From contig JAGFMI010000010.1 in NCBI GenBank assembly GCA_021030905.1, forward strand, positions 1,054,001-1,118,000: a stretch of 64,000 bases of DNA. Direction: 5' to 3'. Under the pieces are notes generated by a model that searched no databases, had not been told where the DNA came from, and saw only the letters and a program-made list of their open reading frames with translations. Positions within the stretch are counted from its first letter, which is position 1. Each line of letters begins with the position of its first letter. This DNA comes from Pyrenula massariospora (Eukaryota > Ascomycota > Eurotiomycetes > Pyrenulales > Pyrenulaceae). Positions 47,103 to 56,632 of the stretch are shown one piece after another. The position numbers and the translations under genes were made by a program.

Positions 47103-48835
47103 ATGGTTCGATTTGTTGAGAATTTGGACCCAAAGCGAAAACAGAAAGGTAATGCATGCACAAGTTGTAAGAGGAATCATAGGCGATGCACACATCACAA
47201 GGCCGGAGATGACTCGGTAGAGCCAAAGCGCAAACAGGTGGCTAATGCATGTGTAAACTGCAACAGGAGCCATCGACGCTGTACGCATCATAACACCGGA
47301 GATGACTCGATCGTGGAATCTCAGAGGGCTGCTGGTGCCTCTGCCTCTGGGGATCAGAATTCTGCTCAGGCTCGAATTCGGGGGTCAACTGGAAGACGGA
47401 ATTCATTCCTAGGAGGGCCGAAATTTCCCTTCTTTGGCCCTTCCAATATTCAAACTGCTCTTCAGACCATAAAAATAGATAGGACAATTAGAAGACAACG
47501 TCCAAGCCATTCCTCAGCTACTTCTACACTTGGACGGCCATCTCTACAGGACTTGAGAGCAGACAATGATCAACGGAGGCCCGGTGTACCCGTTGACTAT
47601 CTGCCGATGGTGGTTCGTGCCGTTTTACCATATCTTGAGATCGAAAGCCTGTCTATCATCCCGTCTCCCGCCGCATGTGAGGCATTGATAGCCACCTACA
47701 AAGCTAAATTCCACACCATTTTTCCGGTGGTCGATTTTACAATGCTCGACAAGCCGGACATAGCCGATTCGACTAAAACCGCACTGAAGCAGGCGCTGTG
47801 CTTGGTGGCTTCGAAAGACCCGTCTACGAGGCAGATGCTTACATTACCCAACTGGGATGATCCTCCCGACCATAGGACCTTCGGAGATAAGTTATTTGCG
47901 GCTCTAAAGATCTCTTTAGACATCGGACTGGTTCAGGATGAGCTCGCCTTAGTCCAGATTCTTGTCCTTATGACCTGCCACTGCTACGGGCCAGAGGGTA
48001 TGGATGAAATTTCTCGTTTATCAGGTCAAGCAGTTCACTATGCTTATTCTCTCGGGCTGCATGCATTACCTCCACATGAAGCGAAAAGTTATCTCAAGAC
48101 CCTTGCCTGCTGCGTTTGGGCTCAGGACAAGCTGATTGCCGCTTTTGCTGGGCGCCCTTATCTGATGCCCGTCAGAAACTTGAGCTCAGGTGTTGAAGAT
48201 TTGATCACGGCACAAATATCTCCTAGCTTCTGCGTACTCGCAAGATTGATAGCGGACTTGGAGAAGATTCTTCACTCTTATATTCCTGGACGACAACAAG
48301 ATGGACATACATCTAGACTTGAAGATGAGATCCCATCATTTGAAAGCATTGTAATCACATGCCAAGCGGAAAACGCAAATCGCTCAGAGCTCGGTAAGTA
48401 TTTGCATCCAGGATAGCTCACTCCATAGATGCGAGACTAATTAGCGCATTGGCAGCAACGCTTGAACTTCTTTATCATGCCATCATTCTACTCTCAAGAC
48501 CGCCAGAACCACCATCAGACTGTCTCGCCCCATCCACGACAGCTGCGCTACAAGCAAAATACGACATGTCAGCCACACGCATCACGTCCATAGCCGAATC
48601 TCACATCGACAACAGCAGCAATTCTCTCATCATGCTCCTACTAGTTCCATACGGGATATCCCTGTCGCTCCACGCCGCACTGAATTCCCTCCGTCGAAGC
48701 AAGCTAATCACAACGCGGGAGCGGTGGAGAATGGAAGTTCAGAGAAATATCAACTTACTCCAGAAATTGGCACCTTATTTTTGGCTTGCAGAAGATGCAG
48801 CGGAGATGGGTCGGCAGTCCCTTGAAGGGATGTAA
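47103..48835 (+). CDS. Fungal transcription factor with duplicated CX2CX6C half-cluster
   Basis: Two exons, 47103..48393 and 48456..48835, with a 62-nt intron (GTAAGT to GGCAG), give 556 residues. The N-terminus repeats a ~31-residue unit: KRKQ..ACTSCKRNHRRCTHH..GDDS, then KRKQ..ACVNCNRSHRRCTHH..GDDS. Cysteines are at 19, 22, 29 and 50, 53, 60, so the pattern is CX2CX6C-X20-CX2CX6C. A usual Zn2Cys6 cluster has a 5-12 residue spacer. From ~residue 165 comes the fungal-specific transcription factor domain (PF04082-like) with YKAKFHTIFPVVDF, a typical SLGLHALPPHEA segment and CCVWAQDKLIAAFAGRPYLMP. It is probably a nuclear DNA-binding activator of its divergent neighbour and perhaps of the surrounding metabolic genes. 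Confidence 0.85.
47130..47312 (+). repeat. 93-nt tandem duplication inside the regulator's DNA-binding region
   Basis: Codons 10-39 and 41-70 align with a 93-nt period. Roughly three quarters of bases match by eye and most changes are silent or conservative, so the duplication looks old and maintained in frame. Confidence 0.8.
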
Positions 48836-49605
48836 TCGTGGGCAATAGGTAGAGTTTTGATCGTCAGAAAGCACGGTAGCTCAATTGAAGCTATTTCGTG
48901 GGTGTAAATTGCGTCTCCCGTGGACTTCATTTTACCCGTTTATCAATATCCATTTAGTGTGCCATCTCCTTGCGTTCGGTAGGGGGTGAGTGAGGCTCAC
49001 CTGAGCCCACCCAGAACAGTACTCCGAGAGAGATATCCTATCGGCAAAAACTCGGCTTCTCCGCGCGCTCGCCTTTTCAAGGCGACCTTTAACAATCCTC
49101 TACCTCAACACTGACATCCTCGAACCTACTAGACGATAACAATGTAATTTGTCTCTCTTGTACTACGGCAAGCTCACATCAAGTCCGTCGCAGTTCGTGA
49201 ATTGGCTGCACCGCTTTTGGCACGATCAGCCCATTGCAAGGTGAATTGTCGTCCCCTCGCGACTGCGGGGTGTTGTTTTCCCGGCGTGGGGCATGTCCAT
49301 CATCGTCATTTCGAGGTTGGAGACGCAGAGGTCTTTCGATTGAAAATTTTTTCTTGTTCCTCTTCTAGTGCTTTTAATTCATGCTGATCTTTTTAACCTT
49401 GCTGCGGTTTTGAGAAGATTCAAGGCTTTAGCTGGCTCGTATTAACGGGAGAGTCTTGAAGGTCATGTCCTAGTAATCTGAAGTATTGTACTTATATTTC
49501 TTGCATCTATATCTTACAGTCTTGACGTCCTCGTTTTCACCCCCTAAGTCTTTCCCAAATCCCCATCCTAGCACTCAAAACCCTCCCAACATCTCCACCC
49601 CAACC
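48836..49605. promoter_or_regulatory. Intergenic: promoter of the beta-hydroxyacid dehydrogenase
   Basis: 770 bp between co-directional genes. One CTCCGC hexamer (49059-49064), the same motif as in the epimerase/regulator promoter, lies about 540 bp before the ATG. A CT-rich leader precedes the start. Confidence 0.45.
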
Positions 49606-50994
49606 ATGTCCAAGCCCCAAATCGGCTTCCTCGGCCTCGGCGCCATGGGCTTCGGCATGGCCACCCACCTCCACGCCCACCACCCCTCCCACTCCGTCCT
49701 CGCCTACGACATCTCCCAACCCACCCTCTCCCGCTTCAGCGGCCGCACCGCCCCCTCCCTCGCCGCCTCCGCCACCAACTCCTCCATCTACATCGTCATG
49801 GTCGCCTCCGCCGCCCAGGCTCAAGAAGCCCTCTTCCCCACCCCGCCGGAGGCTGGTGTAATCGCCAACCTCCCCCCTCGCGCCCTCCTCATCCTCTCCT
49901 CCACCGTCCCCGCCGCCTACGCCCGCTCCCTATCCAACCAGCTCTCATCCTCCGGCCGCCCCGACATCACGTTGATCGACGCCCCGGTCTCGGGCGGTGC
50001 TGCCCGCGCCGCGGCAGGAACCCTGAGCATCATGGCTGCGGCGGACTCCCCGGACGCGCTCGAAAAGGCGCGCCCCGTCCTCGCCGCCCTCGCAGACTCC
50101 CACCTCACCACAACAGAAGACTCGAACTCGAACCTCTACCTCCTCCCCTCCGGCCTCGGAACCGGCAGCGCCCTCAAAACCGCCCACCAAGTCCTCGCCG
50201 CGGTCAACATCCTCGCCGCCTCCGAAGCGCTCGGCCTCGCCGCCCATCTCCGCCTCTCCCTCCCGCGCGTCCGCGACTCTATCCTCCAGGATAGCTCGGG
50301 GGCGGGGAGCTGGATGTTCGCGAACCGCGCCCCGCGCATGCTCGCCGCCGCAGGCGATTTCACTTCCGGGGTAGCAAGCGCGCTGACGATTATTTTGAAG
50401 GATGTGCAGATCGTGACGGCCACGGCGCGGGAGGTCGGGGTTGCGAGCCCGCTGTGCAGCGTGGCGGAGAACGCGTATCTGGTCGGGCTGGGGATGGGGT
50501 ACGGCGCGGACGACGACGCGGGGATGGTGAGGGTGTACTTTCCCCACCCGCTCAACGCGGACGGGGCGGGGGAGGGGGTGGGGGAGGAGGAGCAGGCAAA
50601 GGGAGAAGAGATGGTGAGAGATTTGCTGATGGGGGTGCATCTGGCGGGTGTCGCGGAGGCGGTGGGGTTTGCGCGGGCGGTGGGGGTGCCGTTTGGGGTG
50701 TTTGAGCGGCTGGTGGGGAGGGCGGCGGGGGGGAGCGGGATGTTTGAGCGGTATGCACATAGCATTCATGAGCGGATGGGGGATGGGGAGTGGGGAAAAG
50801 GGGAAGTGGGGAAGGAGGGGAGGAGTGTTGATGATGTGGTGGGGAGGTTGAGGAAGGTAGTCGAAAAGGCGGGGGAGGTCAAGTGTCCGCTTTTTCTGGG
50901 GGCGGAGGCGCTGAGTTTGTTTGAGTTTGCGAGGGGGAGGGGGGCGGGGGGCTGGGAGGCGGGGAGTGTGGGGATGAATTGGGCGAGGGGGTGA
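49606..50994 (+). CDS. Beta-hydroxyacid dehydrogenase, L-threonate dehydrogenase-like
   Basis: 462 residues from the ATG at 49606 (CAACCATGTC). The in-frame codons from 49486 are probably leader. The N-terminal NAD(P) fold has IGFLGLGAMGFGMATHL, and the substrate motif is DAPVSGGAARAAAGTLSIM. The helix with the catalytic lysine is GLGTGSALKTAHQVLAAVNILAASEAL. These mark the 6-phosphogluconate/3-hydroxyisobutyrate dehydrogenase superfamily, closest in pattern to fungal and bacterial L-threonate dehydrogenases (LtnD). A second all-helical stretch of ~130 residues (MGVHLAGVAEAVGFARAVGVPFGVFERLVGRAAGGSGMF) repeats the C-terminal domain, making it longer than the ~300-residue bacterial enzymes. 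It is likely to oxidise a sugar acid. The coding strand is C-rich before ~50300 and G-rich after ~50400. Confidence 0.85.
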   Translation: MSKPQIGFLGLGAMGFGMATHLHAHHPSHSVLAYDISQPTLSRFSGRTAPSLAASATNSSIYIVMVASAAQAQEALFPTPPEAGVIANLPPRALLILSSTVPAAYARSLSNQLSSSGRPDITLIDAPVSGGAARAAAGTLSIMAAADSPDALEKARPVLAALADSHLTTTEDSNSNLYLLPSGLGTGSALKTAHQVLAAVNILAASEALGLAAHLRLSLPRVRDSILQDSSGAGSWMFANRAPRMLAAAGDFTSGVASALTIILKDVQIVTATAREVGVASPLCSVAENAYLVGLGMGYGADDDAGMVRVYFPHPLNADGAGEGVGEEEQAKGEEMVRDLLMGVHLAGVAEAVGFARAVGVPFGVFERLVGRAAGGSGMFERYAHSIHERMGDGEWGKGEVGKEGRSVDDVVGRLRKVVEKAGEVKCPLFLGAEALSLFEFARGRGAGGWEAGSVGMNWARG

Positions 50995-51302
50995 GGGTTT
51001 GTTGAGAGGTGGTAGGGAAAAGTGGATTTGGGATTTCAGTTGTAAGGTTGTATGAGTGATGAGGGTAAAAGTTGCGACGGCCGAATCTTTAATCCGGATC
51101 CAGCGTTCCAAAGCGCAATCGTGGTAGTTGCGGACGGTCGGTCTTCATGCGATGATGCGCAGGAACAGTGTTGCGCAACTGCATCTTCACGTCCGTGCTT
51201 TCCAAATGTGTCAGGCTTAGCACTCTCGTCGAGCACAAGTCGCTTAATGGTCGTTTCAAGGTAGATCTCAAATTCGAACCCAAAACCCCCATCTCCAGCC
51301 CC

Positions 51303-53077
51303 CTACCCACAAACATCCTCCCAACTCTTCACATGCCCAAACCTCTTCACCTCAGTCCGCAGCCTCCTCCTTCCACTCCAAACCTGCCTCTGCTCATGCG
51401 CCCTCCCCTCCTGCCGCACAATCAGCAAAATCTTATCCCCCAGCTCCCTCACCTCCCACACCGTCGGCTCCTGCGCGACCATGCCCGCCCGCAACCTCAT
51501 ATACTCCAGAAACCTGCGCTCCTGACTCGACGGGCAGGGGGAGATGACGAGTGTCTCGAGATATCTAGCACCGTGGCCACGAAGGTGTTGGAAGATTTCG
51601 ATGGCTTTGGCGTCGTCGGCGATGGGCGGGCAGGGGCGGCCGAGCCGGGTGAGATAAGGGGGCATAAGGCGGAGGAAGGAGAGGTGGGGGAAGGTGGCGA
51701 TGGTGGACAGGGTTTGGTAGATGCGGGTGTCGACGTCGACGCCGGGGATGGCCACCGGGTGCCAGAGGTTGTCGATGGCGCCGATGTCGAGCTCGAGGTG
51801 GGTGATTTGGGGACATTTGGAGCGGAGGGTCTGGAGGCGCGGGCCGTGGAAGAAGGACTCCGGGATCGAGGTCTCGCCGCCTGCGTTGTGGAAACGTGCT
51901 GGGTCACAGGCCATGTGGTGGCGCAAATGGCGGAGTCTATGGAGGGATGCGCTGGCGATGAGGTCATCTAGGCTCTGTTGTGCCTGTGGAAGGTTAGGCA
52001 TGTCAGTGAGAAGCAACTCGGCTAGCCGAGGGCAAGATAAGGATTCTAGGTCTAGGATCCATTTTCTTTCAAGATTCGAGATTTTCAAAGAGACTAGATT
52101 ATGTCGCCGACGCTGGTACACCTTGAGGTCTGAGATGACCAAATTTGAATGGTCAAGAACCAGTTTGAGATTTTCTAAGCTTGGAGTATCCAGATGACGA
52201 AAAATAGTAGGGTCAAATCCTTTGAGTGATAAGGTCCGTAGATTTGGGAGGCATAGCTTGGGCTCGTCTGTGTAGCTCCAGTGGACTCCGTGTCCTTCGA
52301 GAATGCGCAGCATACATATTGAGGTTATGTGCAGATATTCCAGGTTTCTCAGAATATCGATACGTACGTCACTTAGCACGCCTGGTGTCGGCCAAAGATC
52401 CGAGATTTGGAAGCTTCTAAGTGAGTTCGCATTGTTCGATTGATCACAAAGTGGAAAGAGATTGGATTGGAAATAATGGACGGCCAGGTTCGGTCGAGAC
52501 GCAGCATCTGCAAGAACGGTCCACTGAAGCAACCCATATAATGGCTGGGAAGTGCGTCCGTTCAACCTAGCTGGTATTAAAGAGGATAAACGCCACAAGG
52601 TTTAGATTAGCTTACCTTAGGCTTTGAAGGTTCTCCATCTGCGCGACCAGGAGCCTCAACTTCAAGCATCTAGCATATACTTCTTGCTCTGGGCCTAGAT
52701 AGACACTAGTCCCATTGGGTACCCAGGACTCTGTCGTTGATGCTACCTCATAAACCCGATCTATTTGTAGCTCACGAACGCAAGATCGGAGTTTCTCGTT
52801 CTCGCACAAAACGTCTAGAAATGTACGGTGACTTATAGTCCTGGTGATCTGGATATCAAGAATGATGCTGCGGAAGATGAATTCAATAGCGGTAGCCCGC
52901 AGGCTCCGCGAGACCGCTGAAGCAGCTAGAAGAGAGGCTGTTGGGGCGCCACTCCTATGCCGAAGCTAGATAAATAGTTCATAGTGATTAGGAGATGTCC
53001 ACAAGCAGATTGATATGCCTTACCTCAGCTACGATCAGCGACAAGAGCTCTGCGGGAAGATCCAAGAATTGTGTCAT
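51303..53077 (-). CDS. F-box/LRR-like protein (555 aa)
   Basis: Three exons, 53024..53077, 52616..52965 and 51303..52566, joined across introns of 58 and 49 nt that keep the frame. The N-terminus MTQFLDLPAELLSLIVAE followed by LRHRSGAPTASLLAASAVSRSLRATAIEFIF is an F-box, the Skp1-binding module of SCF ubiquitin ligases. After it comes an irregular leucine-rich region with repeated LxxL/PNLRTLSLKGF, PSLENLKLVLDHSN and CPQITHLELDIG segments. This is a common fungal family with unknown target. A long frame starting at 52598 would read through the second intron. A large frame on the other strand (51168-51971) is a shadow. The 3' third has the same C-to-G coding-strand skew switch as some neighbours (near 51545). 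Confidence 0.85.
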
Positions 53078-53653
53078 GGTGGAGGATAATTGGGGAAGCC
53101 GTCGGGATACAGCAATCACAACAGTAATGGGAAGAAAGATAAGATTTCACAACAGACGTAGCAGGATTGGCCGACGGGCATCCCGAAAGGTCCACGGATT
53201 TGTGAAGATAGGGAATTAGGGTTTCACGGGCAAAGCTGCAACCTCAAAGCGGTTGAAACTGCGATTAGGAGACGAAGATAATCGAGATGACCTGTGTCGC
53301 CATACGCAGAGTTTCAATATTATTGGACATAAATGAGGCTTGTTTTGAGTTGAGAATTGAAATATACGATGATGGGCGCGGGTCGGAACTTCGACGCTCG
53401 CCAACCTAATGAATGGATATGAATCCGAGCATGGAAGGAACGAACCCGTGACTTAAAAATATGCGGTTCGTTGCAAACTTCCGTTAGCTGAGAACTTGAA
53501 GTAACTCATGGCTGTGTCCATCGATCAGACAAACCTTAAGCGAAAGAATAGATATATTTAGACTATTTGACAGCTTTTGCACATTGTTGTGGGGCCAACT
53601 GGCGCTAAAAACATCTAAAAGAAGTTATCTCTATCCTGAAGACTGTCTGAGCT
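53078..53653. other. Intergenic: F-box promoter and 3' flank of the acetyltransferase
   Basis: 576 bp; no frame with coding character seen. Confidence 0.5.
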
Positions 53654-54346
53654 CTACTCAGGCCACTTGACCATCGCCCATGTTACAACCCCTTCCCCGC
53701 CCTCAATCTCCTCCCCATCCTCACTGAGTCTCCCAACACCAGTCCGGATCACATCCACAACCTCAAATCCAAAATGTGTGTACATATCTCTCGCATTTTT
53801 TGCCACGCTCTCTAACCAGACAGGCATTTTACCCTCTCTCGCCTTCTCGAGGAACGGCACAATGATCGCACTCACTACTCCTTTCTCCTCTCTCCCCTCC
53901 GCTCGGGCAATTCTTGACAAGTGCCAGTACTTCACTTGATCAACCACCTCATTCCCAAGATACTTTCTCCTTACCTTCACCGCCTCCTCCCAGAACTCAG
54001 CGATCGTCGGGCCAGTGGGGCCAGCGCTAGACCCGTCCGCATTCTTCGGCGGGTTCTTGTACTCAAAGCCCGGAGGCTCCCAGAGCGCAGCAGCAGCCCA
54101 ATTCCCCGCTTCAGCTATGATGGCACCGTCTCTTGTCATCCCGTGGCAGGAAGGTGTGAAATGCTCCTCGACGCGTTGGCGTGTGATGGTGGAGAGAGTG
54201 GTAGGGTTGGGAAGATGTGCGTCGGTTTCAACGATGGCGCGGCGGGTAAGAGGGGAGTTTGAGAAGCCGAAGGCAACTATCGGGATCAATCTTTGGATGT
54301 ACTCGTCTGAGCGGCCGGTGGTCATTGGAGGATGTCGTGAGGCCAT
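53654..54346 (-). CDS. GNAT-family N-acetyltransferase
   Basis: 230 residues, single exon, ATG at 54346. Characteristic parts are AAALWEPPG (strand before the acceptor site), YWHLSRIARAEGREEKGVVSAIIVPFLEKAREGKMPVWLESVAKNARD in the acetyl-CoA binding region, and YTHFGFEVVDV near the end. The A motif normally reads as Leu-x-x-(Ile/Val)-x-x-x-x-(Gln/Arg)-G-x-G. Here RAEGREEKGVVSAI replaces it, a usual divergence in the fungal small-molecule GNAT group. Substrate unknown. Confidence 0.8.
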   Translation of the reverse strand: MASRHPPMTTGRSDEYIQRLIPIVAFGFSNSPLTRRAIVETDAHLPNPTTLSTITRQRVEEHFTPSCHGMTRDGAIIAEAGNWAAAALWEPPGFEYKNPPKNADGSSAGPTGPTIAEFWEEAVKVRRKYLGNEVVDQVKYWHLSRIARAEGREEKGVVSAIIVPFLEKAREGKMPVWLESVAKNARDMYTHFGFEVVDVIRTGVGRLSEDGEEIEGGEGVVTWAMVKWPE

Positions 54347-55708
54347 TGGAGATACAGCTTAATGTAAATGCGTCGTACGAGGACCTGTGCTTTAGTATAG
54401 TTTTGCTTCTTTGAAAACGACCCCTATTTCACTCATCTAGCCTACCTTTGATATAAAGAGACAGACCGCTCGGCTGTGGAGAGGCCGAAACACGTTGACA
54501 AGCGGCAGGATTGAAAACGCGAGCGACCCATGAGTCACCGCGTGAGAATGGGTCTTTCGCGAATCCCGAGCATGTGTGGAGTTCTTGTAGTATCACCATC
54601 ATTAATGAGAGATGATTTCTCTCGAACAGAATGGCTTGGGAGGTTAGACTTGGTCAGACGAAGGGCGAACAGCGAGACAGCAGCGTCGTCGAGAGCCGGA
54701 GACACGAAGCGGCCGATCTTCGCCTGATCTCGGCATTTAGGGCTCATGACCTCCGAGGCACACTAAAATCGTTTTCCGAATATTTGCGACTCGCGAAAAA
54801 TTACCCCTCGTGGATACGAGGAGACTCTTTACCCGATCCAGATACTGTGTAGAGCAAGGACGAGTTAATGCAGGAAACTCTAACATCCTGTTGTCTTTAT
54901 TGTCGATGAGATAATCCATTTCATTCGTTTGCATGGCTTCCACCTGACTTCCACCCGCATGTTTATTTGAGGTAGATCTGCTTCCAGTAGATGCTCCATG
55001 ACTTCATTTTATTCCACCCTGCAACATGCCAAGGTCACGCTGTCTCTGGTCACACACTTCTTGAACTTCGTTAATTAGTACACGTCACCGTCTTTTTCTA
55101 TGACGGTCTCGAGAAGCCTTTTGCCTTTCTAGAGGCAATGAAGCTTGACGTTGCTAATCACCAGACGCGTACCTTCCACATCCTGCTTAGATGACACAGA
55201 GAACTCTCAGCGTAAATTTTTCTGAAGATAGATTCAGGAGAAGAAGGAGTTTAACCCGTCGAATGCGCGGAAATGGTATCAAAATTCGCGGTCAGTCCTG
55301 CCGCAAGTTTGGAACTATAAGACTGTCGATACGCAGTTTAATTGGTAAAGCGTCACCCCCTTGTTCCGCCTGCACCGCTCTATTTCATCTACAAGCGAGA
55401 GGGAAATAGATAGACGCTGTAGGATTAGCCTAAGCTGGGCTATTGACGAGAAGCTGGCTGATTATAGAGCACGCTCAATCTTACCCCCACAAACTGCGCC
55501 GATGTGTATTTCTACAAGCCCTTTTCCCTCTTACAAATCGATATTTGATAGTTTTGAGAGGTTCCCCCCGTCGGCATGTCCCCAAGAAAATCGCCATGAA
55601 CCCTCCACCAAGTTTGGCCGGTGCTCACTCTAGTTTTGATGTCCCATGTCAGCGTGCAAGAACACCGGTGATTTGGCAGAATCATACCACGCCCAGCCCC
55701 ATCAGAAT
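54347..55708. other. Intergenic, no supported gene
   Basis: 1.36 kb between the acetyltransferase promoter and the small secreted protein 3' end. Short frames lack any domain. Confidence 0.5.
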
Positions 55709-56002
55709 TCACTCTCCACCCCAGTCCCCAATGCAAGTCCCCAAAATGCACCGTTCTCCGGCTGAGGTGTGAAAGAACGTGTTAGCATGCGACCGCGAAG
55801 ACGAAAAAACGATAATAAAGACTGTGGGATCATGTTACTTACGCTGACACTGTGAGTCCTGGTGGCAGGGGTGGTCCCACTCTTCCATACCCTTGTTGCG
55901 CAGCTTGAGGACTTTGGGGACAATGAGGGTGGGATCGGCGATGGCGGGGGTGGTTAGGAAGAGCGTGAGAAGGGCGAGGAAGGGGGGGAGAGGGAGGTGC
56001 AT
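55709..56002 (-). CDS. Small secreted cysteine-containing protein (70 aa)
   Basis: Two exons, 55843..56002 and 55709..55761, separated by an 81-nt intron (GTAAGT donor, CTAAC branch site, CTCAG acceptor). The predicted product has a strong signal peptide (MHLPLPPFLALLTLFLTTPAIA), then a 48-residue mature part with four cysteines: HPCHQDSQCQPGERCILGTC. The spacing CX5CX5CX4C is like half of a Dickkopf/WAP-like disulfide motif. It ends DWGGE. Such small secreted Cys proteins are often effector or cell-surface candidates in fungi. No known effector family is recognised. Both splice sites and the phase support it, and the gene would be missed by a simple long-ORF search. Confidence 0.7.
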
Positions 56003-56632
56003 TTTGTCACGATGCGTGGTTTGGTTTTGAGCTGGTGCTTGGTTGTGATGGTGGTGTCTTTCGTTTGGCGGAGGATAATGTTGGGATGGTTGGGAAGAAG
56101 AGGACTATGTGAGGGTGGGGAGGTTCATAGCTTACCGAGATGGGGAGGGTTACGAGAGATAGGGACAAAGAGGCTTGTGAAGGGGCTTAAGCGTTCCGTG
56201 AATGATGTTTCAAGCAGGTCTGTAGTGTTTAGTGGTGATGGTGGGGCGTTTAGTTCCTGCATGATATTTTGCGAGAGATTCGTCAAGCACTCGACTTGTG
56301 AAGGCGTATGAATTGGACGTATGTATCTACTAGTAGGAAGAGAATGTGAGAAAGAAAGAAAGGAAGAAAAGTACGGCGAGGCAGAACAAGCAAACTTGAC
56401 AATAGCAAACAAAAAGTGTCTGAAATGTGGTCAAGGCTCTGTGAGGTCTAGGCTTAGCTTAGATTTATTGGGTACCTTAACCTCCAACACCGGTCACTAA
56501 CGTCTCCATTACGCCGGCATTTACTTGCTCCCTCCTTGTGTGGCAAGCTCACATATCGGTATGACATAAGTTCAGTTCTGAGTGCCATGAAAGGAATATG
56601 TCTAGGAAGACATTTCAAGGCTACGTATGGCC
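56003..56632. other. Intergenic: promoter of the small secreted protein
   Basis: 630 bp upstream of the start and past the lactonase stop. A minus-strand frame at 56125-56412 shows nothing recognisable. Confidence 0.5.

Noticed and set aside
49945-51111. 388-codon minus-strand frame
   Set aside because: Antisense shadow of the GC-rich dehydrogenase gene; very high Pro/His/Arg content and no domain.
51168-51971. 267-codon + strand frame
   Set aside because: Antisense shadow of the F-box/LRR-like gene; Pro/His-rich then Gly/Glu-rich composition follows the GC skew.
53430-53500. Possible tRNA-like arm (GAACCCGTGAC)
   Set aside because: No full cloverleaf could be built around it by eye.
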